This document shows, one piece after another, positions 16,429 to 26,204 of a DNA stretch of 64,000 nt. This stretch comes from Clostridium sp. OF09-36 (GTDB taxonomy: Bacteria > Bacillota > Clostridia > Lachnospirales > Lachnospiraceae): positions 124,001-188,000 of the forward strand of contig NZ_QUMD01000004.1 of assembly GCF_003481985.1 (NCBI RefSeq), given 5' to 3'. The notes beneath the pieces are model-generated. The model saw only the letters and a program-made list of their open reading frames with translations, was not told the origin of the DNA and did not search any database. A program made the position numbers and the translations under genes. Position 1 is the stretch's first letter; the number at the start of each line of letters is the position of its first letter.

Positions 16429-16482
16429 GGACTGCCGGAAAAAGGAGCATTAAAAACTCCTTTTTCCAGCAGTCCCTTTTTT
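16429..16482 (+). terminator. Intrinsic terminator
   Basis: GGACTGCCGGAAAAAGGAG pairs with CTCCTTTTTCCAGCAGTCC around an A-rich loop, followed by T6. Strong; it ends the repeat-protein transcript and abuts the next repeat copy. Confidence 0.9.
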
Positions 16483-16483
16483 G

Positions 16484-16550
16484 TATGATAGGAAATTGCG
16501 TACTATCATATAAAAACGCTCCGCGAGAATGTGCCAAGCACATTCCTTTT
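16484..16550 (+). repeat. Terminator-linked hairpin/pseudoknot repeat, copy 3
   Basis: TATGATAGGA and TACTATCATA pair with one mismatch around loop AATTGCG; then AAAAACGCTCCGCGAG and a second stem GAATGTGC/GCACATTC with CTTTTC. Nearly identical to copy 2 apart from small losses, again directly behind an intrinsic terminator. Confidence 0.7.
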
Positions 16551-16616
16551 CATTTGTGAAACTTGTACAAATCGGAACGAAAAATATGTGGAAAACAGAA
16601 AAAAACAGAAAATGGA

Positions 16617-16645
16617 TTGCACGCTGATAATATCAGTGATATATT
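16617..16645 (+). promoter_or_regulatory. Promoter with palindromic operator upstream of the UroD-like gene
   Basis: TTGCAC (16617-16622) and TATATT (16640-16645) are 17 bases apart. A palindrome ATATC-AGT-GATAT lies between and over the -10 box (16629-16643). A closely similar site covers the opp operon promoter at 19140-19159 (16 of 20 bases identical), so the two may share a regulator. Confidence 0.55.
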
Positions 16646-16679
16646 AAGCTTAGCATTAAGAAAGAAAAGGAGTAATGAC

Positions 16680-17645
16680 ATGACGAAAAAAGAGCGTGTA
16701 ATTGCAGCAATCGAGCAGCGAGAGATCGACGGTGTTCCGTCCAGCTTTTCTCTTCATTTCCCGGCAGACAAGAAGCAGGGAGAGGCATGTGTGAAGGCAC
16801 ATCTGGATTTCTTTCGGGATACAGATGCGGATATCTGTAAGATCATGAATGAGAATCTGGTACCGGTATTCGGAACCATCCATACTCCGGACGATTATGA
16901 CCGTCTGATTCCTGTTATGACCATGGAAGACGAGTTCATGAAAAAGCAGATGGAACTGACCAGGCAGATCCTGGCGGGCTGTGATAAGGATGTATTTACC
17001 ATGGGTACTCTCCATGGCATCTGTGCATCCGGCATTCATCCGATTGAGCAGGCTGGCATCAATTATTATGCAGCAAGACAGATGCAGGTTGATTTCCTCA
17101 GATGGGATGAGAAGAAGATGCTTTCCGCTATGCAGCGCATTACCGATGTGCTGTGCCTGTTGGCAAAGGCTTACATCGAGGCTGGTCTGGATTCTGTTTA
17201 TTATGCATCCCTTGGCGGCGAATATGAGTTCTTTACGGACGAAGAGTTCGCAAAATGGATCAAACCGTTTGATATCCAGGTTATGAAGGCTATCAAAGAG
17301 GCAGGCGGATACTGCTTCCTGCACATCTGTAAGGATCACCTGAATATGGAGCGCTACAGAGATTATGCTCCGTATGCAGATGTTGTGAACTGGGGCGTAT
17401 TTGAGGCACCGTTTGATCTGGAAAAAGGAAAAGAGCTCTTCCAGGGCAAAACCATTATGGGCGGACTGCCGAACCGTCACGGAGTTCTGGTTGATGGAAC
17501 CAAAGAAGAGGTTGAGGCTGAGGTAAAGAAAGTGATTCGTGAGTACGGAAGAAAAGGCCTGATCCTTGGCGCAGACTGTACATTGGCAACAGAACAGGAT
17601 TTGGATAAGGTAAAGGCCGCAGTGCTTGCTGCGAGAAATAGTTGA
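16680..17645 (+). CDS. Uroporphyrinogen decarboxylase family methyltransferase-like protein
   Basis: 321 residues, one TIM-barrel domain of the UroD/MtaA superfamily. The members with HxC and a later C bind zinc and move methyl groups between corrinoid proteins and thiols; here FLHICKD (near residue 218) and GADC (near 300) supply those ligands, which favours a methyltransferase over a haem-pathway decarboxylase. No corrinoid protein or haem gene is nearby, so the substrate is unknown. ATG 16680 follows AAAGGAG. Own promoter and terminator. Confidence 0.75.
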   Translation: MTKKERVIAAIEQREIDGVPSSFSLHFPADKKQGEACVKAHLDFFRDTDADICKIMNENLVPVFGTIHTPDDYDRLIPVMTMEDEFMKKQMELTRQILAGCDKDVFTMGTLHGICASGIHPIEQAGINYYAARQMQVDFLRWDEKKMLSAMQRITDVLCLLAKAYIEAGLDSVYYASLGGEYEFFTDEEFAKWIKPFDIQVMKAIKEAGGYCFLHICKDHLNMERYRDYAPYADVVNWGVFEAPFDLEKGKELFQGKTIMGGLPNRHGVLVDGTKEEVEAEVKKVIREYGRKGLILGADCTLATEQDLDKVKAAVLAARNS

Positions 17646-17684
17646 TAAAATCCTATTTACCTATATAATAAGTATGTAAGAAAA

Positions 17685-17733
17685 GAACCCACACAGATGT
17701 GAGTATTCATGACTCTGTGTGGGTTCTTTTTTA
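17685..17733. terminator. Bidirectional terminator between UroD-like gene and pepT
   Basis: GAACCCACACAGA and TCTGTGTGGGTTC form a 13-base-pair stem with T6 on the plus strand and an A/T-rich flank on the other side. It serves the two convergent genes. Confidence 0.88.
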
Positions 17734-17746
17734 TATGATAGGAAAT
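17732..17746 (+). repeat. Truncated copy of the terminator-linked repeat
   Basis: TATATGATAGGAAAT matches the first arm and loop start of the repeat at 14953, again right behind a terminator T tract; the rest is missing and the pepT stop codon follows within a few bases. Confidence 0.5.
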
Positions 17747-17749
17747 ATC

Positions 17750-18966
17750 TCAGGCAAAAAGTTTTACAAGCTCCTTCAGCATTTCGGTGATAGCTTCCAT
17801 GGACTGAATGGATACAAATTCATGGCGTCCGTGGCCATTCTGACCTCCGGTACAGATGTTGGGACATGGGAGTCCATGATAAGAAAGACGCGCGCCATCT
17901 GTGCCGCCGCGGATCGGAGTGACGATCGGGGTGATACCGCAGTGCTCCATGGCAGTCATGACATTGGAGATAAGCTTCTCGTGGCCTTTGACCTGCTCAT
18001 ACATGTTTCGGTAGGTTTCAGTGATGGTGATCTCTGCAGTGCCGGCACCATATTTTTTGTTGATGAAATCGACTGCCTCCTGCATGATCTGCTGACGATG
18101 CCGGAACAGTGCCTCGTCATGGTCGCGGATCAGGTAGTTCATGACGGCGGTTTCGGTTCGTCCCTGAAGCTTGTCCAGATGATAGAAGCCTTCCCGGTTC
18201 TCTGTGCATGCCGGAGTTTCATATGCCGGAAGCAGTGCCTGATATTCCATGGCGATCTGAATGGCATTTTTCAGGATTCCTTTGGCATAGCCGGTATGGG
18301 CAGTGACTCCGTGAATCGTAACAACTGCAGAAGCGGCATTGAAGTTTTCATAGGAAAACTCACCGATCAGGCCGCCGTCGATGGTATAGCCATAGGCAGC
18401 GCCGACCTCTTCGAGGTTTACGTGGTCTGGTCCGCGGCCGATTTCTTCATCCGGAGTGAACAGGATGGAGACAGGCGGATGCGGATAATCCGGGTTCTGC
18501 ATCAGAAATTCTGCCAGAGTCATGATCTCTGCCACGCCGGCTTTGTCGTCTGCACCAAGCAGGGTAGTGCCATCGGTGACGATCAGATCCTGGCCAACGA
18601 ATGTTTCAGATTCGGAAATACGGAAACAGCGGTGACAATGTGCTTCTCTTCATTGAGGACGATGTCATTTCCGTCATAATTGCGGATGATGCGTGGTTTG
18701 ATATTGTCACCGGACATGTCCATGGCAGTGTCCATATGCGCAATGAGTGCCAGACAGGCGCCGGTGCAGCCCTTTGCAGCCGGAATATGGCCGTATACAT
18801 AGCCGTTTTCATCGGTGTGGGCGTCAGTAATACCGAGAGCTTTCAGCTCATCTGCCAGCCGGGCAGCCAGAACTAGCTGTCCTTTGGTGGAAGGTACGGT
18901 GGAGCTGGTAATGTCAGACTGGGTGCCGTACTGTACATAATTTAAAAATCTTTCACTTACATTCAT
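17750..18966 (-). CDS. pepT: Peptidase T (tripeptidase), one base missing
   Basis: M20B zinc aminotripeptidase of the cytosol; with the frame restored it has 405 residues. The first half reads MNVSERFLNYVQYGTQSD... with the ALIAHMDTA metal-binding motif; the second half has TPDEEIGRG and the DGG(L/E)IGEFSYENFNAASA motif, and ends KELVKLFA. The frame breaks near 18600: the restored codons read KHFVGQDLIVTDGTTLL if a T run is one base longer. The start follows GGAGG. A second, intact pepT lies at 47557. Being next to an oligopeptide transporter, it probably finishes digestion of imported peptides. Confidence 0.88.
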
Positions 18967-19119
18967 GATTGATTTCCTCCTTGTCAAAATACATTTATCA
19001 TGTTTCGGAAGGTTCGTCAAGATTGGCCCTGGCAAAATGGAAAGATTGGTAGATGTGTATAGAAAAAAATAAGAAAATAGTCGAATTCGACAAAAAACAT
19101 GTTTTTAAACCCTTTACTA

Positions 19120-19159
19120 TTGACAAATTAGATATTGGTGATATTATCAGTAATATAAC
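19120..19159 (+). promoter_or_regulatory. opp operon promoter with palindromic operator
   Basis: TTGACA (19120-19125) and TATTAT (19142-19147) are 16 bases apart. The palindrome ATATTA-TCAG-TAATAT (19141-19156) covers the -10 box, a position where a bound repressor would block transcription. It resembles the site at 16626-16645. The GntR regulator at the end of this operon is the obvious candidate. Confidence 0.6.
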
Positions 19160-19228
19160 AATGATATTCTTGAGACTCGGAAAACAGGTTTTGGGAATGA
19201 TCAGGAAAATACGGAGGTCGATAGACGC

Positions 19229-20182
19229 ATGCTAAAATATACCATCAAGCGGTTATTAGTAGCAATTCCAACATTTTTCGGAATTACAGTCCTGGTGTAT
19301 TTAATTTCATTGCTTGCACCGGGCAGTCCACTGGAAATGCTGATGGCGGATCCAATGGCAACAAAGGAAAGTATGGAGGCCTTAAAAGAGCAGATGGGTC
19401 TCAATGACCCAGCCATCATTCAGTATTTCCGCTGGCTGGTATCCATGCTTCACGGAAATCTGGGAATCTCATACCGGAACAGCCTGCCGGTTCTCGGACA
19501 GGTTCTGGAAAAACTGGGACCGACTCTGATTCTCACCCTTTCCTCTACAGCATTATCTGTGCTGATCGCGGTACCGCTTGGTATCATGTCAGCATACAAG
19601 CCTTACTCCGCATGGGATTATATTTCTTCCGGACTGGCTTTTGTAGGTGCTTCTACCCCGACCTTCTTTACAGGTCTGGTTATGATCTACATATTTGCGG
19701 TAAGGCTGGGTGTCCTTCCTATGGGCGGTATGTATGACGCAGGTATCCATACCGCGGCATCGGCGGCGCATCATTTGATTCTACCCTGTCTGGTATTAAC
19801 TATTTTTAATATCGGAAGCATTCTCCGCCAGACACGAGGAAGCATGATGGAAGTCTTCAATGAGGATTACATCCGCACTGCCCGTGCAAAGGGCCTGATT
19901 GAGCCGAGAGTCGTGATCGTTCACGGTTTGCGAAACTCCTTGATTCCGGTTGTTACCGTATTGAGTACCATGATCCCGTTCATGTTCGGCGGCGCGGTCG
20001 TGGCAGAGCAGGTATTCAGCTGGCCGGGACTTGGCAGCCTGATGGTCCAGTCCATCAACGCCAGAGATTACCCAATGATCATGGGAATCACCGTTGTGAT
20101 TGCTGCAGCAGTCCTGATTGGCAACGTCCTGACGGATATTGCTTACAGCTTACTGGATCCAAAGATAAGAGAGAGCCGTTAG
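19229..20182 (+). CDS. oppB: Oligopeptide ABC transporter permease, OppB/DppB type
   Basis: 317 residues, six predicted membrane segments, first one at residues 9-30. The C-terminal EAA loop reads NEDYIRTARAKGLIEPRVVIVHGLRNSLIPVVT, the contact site for the ATPase. Together with the next gene it forms the membrane channel of a peptide or related-substrate importer. First gene of an operon ordered B-C-A-D-F, with the binding protein in the middle. Confidence 0.92.
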   Translation: MLKYTIKRLLVAIPTFFGITVLVYLISLLAPGSPLEMLMADPMATKESMEALKEQMGLNDPAIIQYFRWLVSMLHGNLGISYRNSLPVLGQVLEKLGPTLILTLSSTALSVLIAVPLGIMSAYKPYSAWDYISSGLAFVGASTPTFFTGLVMIYIFAVRLGVLPMGGMYDAGIHTAASAAHHLILPCLVLTIFNIGSILRQTRGSMMEVFNEDYIRTARAKGLIEPRVVIVHGLRNSLIPVVTVLSTMIPFMFGGAVVAEQVFSWPGLGSLMVQSINARDYPMIMGITVVIAAAVLIGNVLTDIAYSLLDPKIRESR

Positions 20183-20192
20183 GAGGAGAGAA

Positions 20193-21072
20193 ATGTCCAC
20201 AAAAACAGTTGAAAAAAAAGATTCATACTATCGTGACGTGCTCCGGAAGTTTACAGCGCACAAGCTGGCCATGATCGGTGTTGCGGTCATTTTGCTGGAA
20301 GTGATCCTGGTCATTGTGCTTCCTATGATCATGAAGCTGGATCCGTATACGTCAGATATTCTCGCGTTCAGCGCAAAGCCGGGAGCGGGACACATTTTAG
20401 GAACCGATGATACCGGCCGTGACGTATTTGCACGACTGGTTTACGGAGGCCGGATCTCCCTTCTGGTGGGACTGCTTTCCGCGATCATCAGTCTTTGCAT
20501 CGGTGTACCGCTGGGTCTGATCGCCGGTTACTATAAAGGTATCTGGGAAACCATCGTTATGAGAACCGCAGATATCTTCATGTCCTTCCCGTCCATGATC
20601 CTGATTCTGGTGCTGGTATCCGTTATCGGACCTTCTGTATGGACGGTTACCCTGGTCATCGGTATTCTGGGCTGGACCGATTTCGCAAAACTGATCTATG
20701 GCAATGTGCTGTCGGTCAGAGAAAAAGAGTATGTGGAATCTGCCAAGCAGTCGGAACTAAAGATATCCCGCTGCTGATCAAATACGTGATTCCGAACGCA
20801 TTTGCTCCGATCCTGATCAACTTTACATTCCGTACAGCGCAGGCGATCATTCAGGAGTCTGCACTGAGCTTTTTGGGTATGGGTGTTCAGCGCCGGAAGC
20901 ATCCTGGGGAAATATCCTGTACGCGGCACAGTCCATCACCGTACTTTCCTCAAGACCGTGGCTGTGGGTACCGCCGGGAATCTTACTGGTGCTCACCGTA
21001 TCCAGTATTAACTTCATAGGAGATGGAATCCGGGATGCCCTGGATGCCAAAACCAAAATAAAAAAGAAATAA
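20193..21072 (+). CDS. oppC: Oligopeptide ABC transporter permease, OppC/DppC type (two bases missing)
   Basis: Second membrane subunit; 293 residues after restoring two single bases. The N-terminus has the short OppC_N segment and GTDDTGRDVFARLVYGGRISL, the family signature. Frame is lost near 20750 (restored: VESAKAVGTKDIPLLIKYVIPN, the EAA loop) and again near 20892 (restored: GVQPPEASWGNIL). The last residues are DALDAKTKIKKK. Both losses shorten G or C pairs. Two errors in one gene would otherwise make the transporter non-functional, so the correction matters. Confidence 0.88.
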
Positions 21073-21089
21073 ATAAAAGGAGGAATATT

Positions 21090-22754
21090 ATGAAGAGAAA
21101 CATGTTAAAAGTGGTTGCTGCATCTTTGGCCGGAGCAATGCTCCTTACCGCATGCGGCGGTGGATCCAGCAGCTCAAGCCAGACAACCGCGGCTGCAGGT
21201 AATTCTGCGGAAACCAGCGCGGCAGCAGAGGCAGGAAGCACAGGCGGCGAGAAGGTCATTACCATGGCACAGACCGGTGACTGGGATACGTTCATGCCGA
21301 TGAACACCACCAATGCAGGCGCGGATAACGTAATCGAGCTGATGTTTGACCATCTGATGGTCATCAACACCGATGGTACCTTTGGGCCGCGTCTTGCAGA
21401 CAGCTGGGAGACCAACGAGGCTCAGGATAAGATCACGTACCATCTGAATGAGAATGCAAAATGGCAGGATGGAGAACCGGTAACCGCAGAGGATGTTGTT
21501 TACTCCGCACAGGTTGCATCTTCTTCCGAGTACAACTATCTGCGCAGAATCCGTATGAAGTACTTTGCAGGAACCGATGAGACCGGCTGTGAGACCAGCA
21601 CCGACAGCATCGAGGTAGCAGCACTGGATGATCATACCGTAGAGTTTACCTTAAAGGACCCGATGGATCCAGCTATCATTTACGCACTGGTTAACCGTGA
21701 CTTCTTTATTATGCCGAAGCATCTGCTGGATAGCATTTCTGACGCAGATCTGGTAAACGACGCATTCTGGCAGAAACCGATTGGCTCCGGCCCATGTATC
21801 TTCGACAGCATGGAGTCTGGCGTATCCATTGAGTTCAAGGCAAACAAAGACTACTATCTTGGCGCTCCGGATTTTGACCGTCTGGTATTCAAGAAGGTAC
21901 AGTCCTCTAACCTGTTATCCGGCTTAATGAGCGGCGACATCGACGTTCTGTCCGCCAACAGCCAGATCCCGTTAGCAGACTGGGAAACAGCTAAGAATAC
22001 ACAGGGTATCGTTACGAAATCTGTACCGACCTTTGCATATCAGTACATGGCAATGAACACCGCCAGAGATTATCTGACCGAGGATGTCCGTCACGCAATC
22101 AGCCTTGCAATCAACCGTCAGGTTATCGTTGACCAGCTACTGCAGGGTGAGGCACGTATCGCAATCGGACCTCTGGCTGAGGATCATCCGTACTTTGATG
22201 AGAAGCTGCTGCCGATCGAGTATGATCCGGAGAAAGCAAAATCCATGCTGGAGGCTGCTGGCTGGGACAGCAACCGTGAGCTGCAGGTACTGGTATCTAC
22301 CGGTAACGAAGTTCGTGAGAAATCTGCGATCCTGATTCAGCAGGATTTACAGAAGATCGGCATCAAGACCAAGATCCAGACCTTAGACTTCCCGACCCTG
22401 CTTACCAACGCAAGAAACGGTGACTATGATCTGTGCTTCATCGGTTCTGCAGGTTCCGTTGATCCGTCTGAGTCTGTACCGAACGTAACTGCAGGTTACA
22501 TGAACAACTTTGCACAGTTATCTGATCCGACCCTGGGCCAGATCGGTGAGTCCGGTGCAAAGGAAATCACCTTCGAGGCACGTAAGAAGATCTACGATCA
22601 GTATCAGGAAGAGTTATTTAAACAGATGCCGATGGCATTTCTGTATCACACCAACGATCTGTTTGCATATAACGAGAAGCTTGAGAATGTACGCGAAGGC
22701 GCAATCGATTACAACATCAACAAGAATGTATGGGAATGGAAAGTAAATAAATAA
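21090..22754 (+). CDS. oppA: Oligopeptide-binding lipoprotein (SBP family 5)
   Basis: 554 residues. Lipoprotein signal with lipobox LLTAC, the Cys at about residue 22, followed by a Gly/Ser/Ala-rich linker. The rest is the SBP_bac_5 fold: YHLNENAKWQDGEPVTAEDVVYS near 120-145 is the family signature. It would capture peptides, dipeptides or a similar ligand outside the membrane and deliver it to OppBC. The ligand cannot be read from sequence. Confidence 0.92.
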   Translation: MKRNMLKVVAASLAGAMLLTACGGGSSSSSQTTAAAGNSAETSAAAEAGSTGGEKVITMAQTGDWDTFMPMNTTNAGADNVIELMFDHLMVINTDGTFGPRLADSWETNEAQDKITYHLNENAKWQDGEPVTAEDVVYSAQVASSSEYNYLRRIRMKYFAGTDETGCETSTDSIEVAALDDHTVEFTLKDPMDPAIIYALVNRDFFIMPKHLLDSISDADLVNDAFWQKPIGSGPCIFDSMESGVSIEFKANKDYYLGAPDFDRLVFKKVQSSNLLSGLMSGDIDVLSANSQIPLADWETAKNTQGIVTKSVPTFAYQYMAMNTARDYLTEDVRHAISLAINRQVIVDQLLQGEARIAIGPLAEDHPYFDEKLLPIEYDPEKAKSMLEAAGWDSNRELQVLVSTGNEVREKSAILIQQDLQKIGIKTKIQTLDFPTLLTNARNGDYDLCFIGSAGSVDPSESVPNVTAGYMNNFAQLSDPTLGQIGESGAKEITFEARKKIYDQYQEELFKQMPMAFLYHTNDLFAYNEKLENVREGAIDYNINKNVWEWKVNK

Positions 22755-22792
22755 GCATCTGTTAAATACCATACGAAAAGCGAGGTATTGGA

Positions 22793-23791
22793 ATGTCAGA
22801 GAATTTAATTGAAGTAAAAAAACTCGTTACTCAGTTTTCAGGTAAGAATGGAACCGTGACAGCGGTAGACGGAGTATCCTTTCATGTAAAGAGAGGAGAA
22901 ACACTTGGAATCGTGGGTGAATCCGGGTGTGGAAAATCCGTTACAAGTATGTCGATCCTGCGGCTGATTCCCAAGCAGACAGGAAAAATCGCATCTGGAG
23001 AGATTCTGTTCGAAGGCCGCGATCTGGCAAAGCTGTCAGAAAAGGAGATGCGTCAGATCCGTGGAAATGAGATAGCGATGATCTTCCAGGATTCCATGAC
23101 AGGCTTAAACCCAGTTATGACGATCGGTAAGCAGCTGGTAGAAACCATTACCGCGCACAGTAAGATGGATAAAAAAGAGGCTTGGGCGAGAGCTGAGGAG
23201 ATGCTGACGAAAGTCGGCATCCCTTCCCCGGCTCAGCGCCTGAAAGAGTTTCCGCACCAGTTATCCGGCGGTATGCGTCAGCGTGTCATGATTGCCATGG
23301 CACTGTCCTGCAATGCATCACTGTTCATTGCAGATGAGCCGACGACAGCCCTTGACGTGACGATCCAGGCCCAGATCCTTGAATTGATGAGGGAGCTGAA
23401 GGAAAAGGAGAATAAGTCTCTGATGCTGATCACCCATGATATGGGTGTTGTGGCAGAGATGGCAGATGATGTCATGGTCATGTATGCAGGAAAAGAGATG
23501 GAATACGGAGACGTAAGAAGTATTTTCAAAGATCCGCTCCATCCGTATACCCGCGGTCTGTTAAAATCCATTCCGCGTCTGGACCAGAGTTCCGATGATC
23601 CGCTGTTCAACATTCCGGGATCAGTTCCGGATTTGTCCGAGATGCCGAAGGGATGCCGTTTCTGCACCAGATGTCCGGAAGCAGACAAACGATGCAGGGA
23701 GCAGGAGCCGGGGCTTTACGATGTAAATGGAAGACAGGTACGCTGCTGGAAGTACGCACCGGAAGGAGGTCAGGATGATGTCAGAGGATAA
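22793..23791 (+). CDS. oppD: Oligopeptide ABC transporter ATPase, OppD/DppD type
   Basis: 332 residues. Walker A GESGCGKS near residue 43, signature LSGGMRQR near 163, Walker B LFIADEPTTALDV near 183. The C-terminal oligo_HPY region has four cysteines (CRFCTRC...C...C), typical of DppD/OppD and thought to bind an Fe-S cluster in DppD. It overlaps the next gene by 17 bases, so the ATPases are co-translated. Confidence 0.93.
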   Translation: MSENLIEVKKLVTQFSGKNGTVTAVDGVSFHVKRGETLGIVGESGCGKSVTSMSILRLIPKQTGKIASGEILFEGRDLAKLSEKEMRQIRGNEIAMIFQDSMTGLNPVMTIGKQLVETITAHSKMDKKEAWARAEEMLTKVGIPSPAQRLKEFPHQLSGGMRQRVMIAMALSCNASLFIADEPTTALDVTIQAQILELMRELKEKENKSLMLITHDMGVVAEMADDVMVMYAGKEMEYGDVRSIFKDPLHPYTRGLLKSIPRLDQSSDDPLFNIPGSVPDLSEMPKGCRFCTRCPEADKRCREQEPGLYDVNGRQVRCWKYAPEGGQDDVRG

Positions 23792-24752
23792 GAAGGTATT
23801 ACTGGAAGTTCAAAAAGTAAAAAAAGAATTCGTAACATCAAAGAGCCTGACTGGAAAGCCGTTAAAGATTGTCCATGCAGTGGATTCTGTAGATCTGACC
23901 ATCTATGAAGGCGAGACCATCGGCGTTGTAGGTGAGTCCGGGTGCGGCAAGTCCACACTGGGCCGCTGTATCCTCCAGCTGATCAGACCGACGGCTGGAA
24001 ATGTGTTGTACCGTGGTGAGGATATCACCAAACTGAACAAGGAGCAGATGCGCCAGATGCGGCGCAAGATGCAGCTGATCTTCCAGGATCCGTACGCATC
24101 CCTGAATCCGCGTATGACCGTTCTCGAGCTGATCATGGCCCCGCTTGAGGCCTTCGGGATCGGAACCATGGAGGAGAGAGTCCAGAGAGTCAAAGAGATC
24201 ATGGAACTGGTAGGCATGCCGGAAAATATGATGAACCGCTACCCGCACGAGTTCTCCGGCGGACAGAGACAGAGAATCGTCATCGCGCGTGCTCTGGTCT
24301 TAAATCCGGAATTCGTTGTCTGTGATGAGCCGGTATCTGCACTGGATGTGTCAGTACGTGCGCAGGTACTGAATCTGATTCAGGAATTAAAGAAGAAAAA
24401 GCATTTAACCTATATGTTTATTTCCCACGATCTGAGCGTTGTAAAGTACATTTCCGACCGAATTGCCGTGATGTACCTGGGCCGGATCGTAGAGATCGCA
24501 GAGAAAAATGAGCTTTATAACAATCCACAGCATCCGTACACGAAAGCGCTGCTTTCCGCAATCCCGATTCCGGATGTGGATAATAAAATGAAACGGGAAA
24601 TTCTGACAGGGGATGTTCCGAGTCCTCTGAATCCGCCGTCTGGTTGCTATTTCCACACCAGATGTAAGTACGCTACAGAACGCTGCAAGACCGAGTGTCC
24701 TGCATTACATGATGTAGGTAACGGACATATGGTAGCATGTCATCTAACTTAA
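23775..24752 (+). CDS. oppF: Oligopeptide ABC transporter ATPase, OppF/DppF type
   Basis: 325 residues. Walker A GESGCGKST near residue 55, signature FSGGQRQR near 163, Walker B FVVCDEPVSALDV, and a C-terminal oligo_HPY cysteine segment. ATG 23775 (MMSEDKK) lies behind GGAAGGAGG within the 3' end of oppD. It pairs with OppD to energise the OppBC importer. Confidence 0.92.
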   Translation: MMSEDKKVLLEVQKVKKEFVTSKSLTGKPLKIVHAVDSVDLTIYEGETIGVVGESGCGKSTLGRCILQLIRPTAGNVLYRGEDITKLNKEQMRQMRRKMQLIFQDPYASLNPRMTVLELIMAPLEAFGIGTMEERVQRVKEIMELVGMPENMMNRYPHEFSGGQRQRIVIARALVLNPEFVVCDEPVSALDVSVRAQVLNLIQELKKKKHLTYMFISHDLSVVKYISDRIAVMYLGRIVEIAEKNELYNNPQHPYTKALLSAIPIPDVDNKMKREILTGDVPSPLNPPSGCYFHTRCKYATERCKTECPALHDVGNGHMVACHLT

Positions 24753-24766
24753 AGGAGGAGCGCAGA

Positions 24767-26185
24767 ATGTACAAACCAGACGAAGCTTTAAAGCAGAGCA
24801 TCGATCAGTGGATTGAGGCGAATCAGAATGATTTTGTAAGGGACCTGGCGAAACTGGTTGCGATACCGAGTATATCGGTAGAGAACGACGGGCCATGGCC
24901 ATTTGGAGAAGAATGTAAGAACGTACTGGATAAAGCAACAGAGATTGCCGGAGGATATGGATTTACGGTAGTAAATCATGAATATCACTGCGGCAGCTGT
25001 GTGGTACCGGGTACCGGTGAGCATCCGAAGCGAATCGGAATGTTTGCTCACCTGGATGTTGTTCCGCTTGGAGACGGATGGCAGTATCCGCCGCTGGGCT
25101 GCACCTTAAAGGACGGTTTTCTGATCGGACGCGGTGTAGGGGATAACAAGGGTCCGGCCATCTGTGCGCTTTATGCACTGCGCTATTTAAAAGAACATAA
25201 AATAGAATTAAAAAATGATGTCATGATTTATTTTGGATTGTCGGAAGAAACAGGTATGAAGGATATCGAGTATTTCTGCAAGACGCAGCAGATTCCGGAT
25301 CTGTGCCTGGTCACCGATACCAATTTCCCGATCTGCTATGGAGAAAAAGGTCTGCTGCGCGCAGAACTGAACTTCCGGACAGACGGAAATCTGATCGATT
25401 TTCATGCCGGAAGCGTTGTGAACGTAATTCCATCCAAGGCAGAAGTGCTGCTTTCCGATGTATCCCTGGAAGAGGTAAAACGTCAGCTTGGAGATCAGGA
25501 AGCACTTACGGCAGAGGCAGATGGTCCGCATGTGCGGATCACGGCAAGCGGAATTTCCAGACATGCAGCATTCCCGGAGGGAGCTGTGAATGCGGTTCAG
25601 GTTCTGGCAGCAGCATTATCCGGCACCACCCTGCTTCAGGGAAGCTGCGCAGATGCAGTGAAAGGCCTGGCAGAGCTGACTTCTGACTTTTATGGAGCAG
25701 GAGCAGATATCTCCTTTGAGGATGAAGCGTCCGGAAAGCTTACCGCTGTCGGAAGCGTAGTACGCATGGAAGCCGGAAATATGAAGATTCTTTTTGATGT
25801 CCGCTACCCGGTTACGGCAGATGGCGAGGAGGTCAGCCGCCGCTTTGGGGCATGCAGTGAGAAGAAAGGCTTCTCGTTCAGGGTAACGGAGCTTTCCAGA
25901 CCGGCTTACCAGCCAATCGACCGGCCGTACATTCCGCTGTTATGCGATATCTGTGATGATGTCCTTGGAAAGCATTACGAGCCTTATACCATGGGCGGAG
26001 GAACATATTCCCGCAAGCTTCCGGTAGCAGTCGGTTTTGGACCGGGCGTACCGGACGCAGTCAATCCGTTTGAGAGCGGTCATGGACAGGGACACCAGCC
26101 GGATGAATGTGTTCCGCTGAAGATGTTGCTAAATGGCCTGAAAACATATATAATTGCGTTATTGGAGCTTGATAAAATGATGTAG
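24767..26185 (+). CDS. M20 family metallopeptidase (dipeptidase-like)
   Basis: 472 residues. Zinc ligands and catalytic residues are visible: MFAHLDVVPLG (His and Asp), GRGVGDNKGP (Asp), GLSEETGMKD (Glu pair), TDTNFPI (Asp), and a late GHGQGHQPDE (His). The layout fits the M20 Sapep/PepV dipeptidase-like group. ATG 24767 sits 7 bases after AAAGGAGGAG and follows oppF within 15 bases, so it is part of the opp operon and probably cleaves the imported substrate in the cytosol. Confidence 0.85.
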   Translation: MYKPDEALKQSIDQWIEANQNDFVRDLAKLVAIPSISVENDGPWPFGEECKNVLDKATEIAGGYGFTVVNHEYHCGSCVVPGTGEHPKRIGMFAHLDVVPLGDGWQYPPLGCTLKDGFLIGRGVGDNKGPAICALYALRYLKEHKIELKNDVMIYFGLSEETGMKDIEYFCKTQQIPDLCLVTDTNFPICYGEKGLLRAELNFRTDGNLIDFHAGSVVNVIPSKAEVLLSDVSLEEVKRQLGDQEALTAEADGPHVRITASGISRHAAFPEGAVNAVQVLAAALSGTTLLQGSCADAVKGLAELTSDFYGAGADISFEDEASGKLTAVGSVVRMEAGNMKILFDVRYPVTADGEEVSRRFGACSEKKGFSFRVTELSRPAYQPIDRPYIPLLCDICDDVLGKHYEPYTMGGGTYSRKLPVAVGFGPGVPDAVNPFESGHGQGHQPDECVPLKMLLNGLKTYIIALLELDKMM

Positions 26186-26204
26186 GGAAGGGTAAGAAAA
26201 CGGT

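Noticed and set aside
17699..18679. Long plus-strand frame of 326 residues over pepT
   Set aside because: It is antisense to a clear M20 peptidase, has no family resemblance, and arises from codon bias on the other strand.
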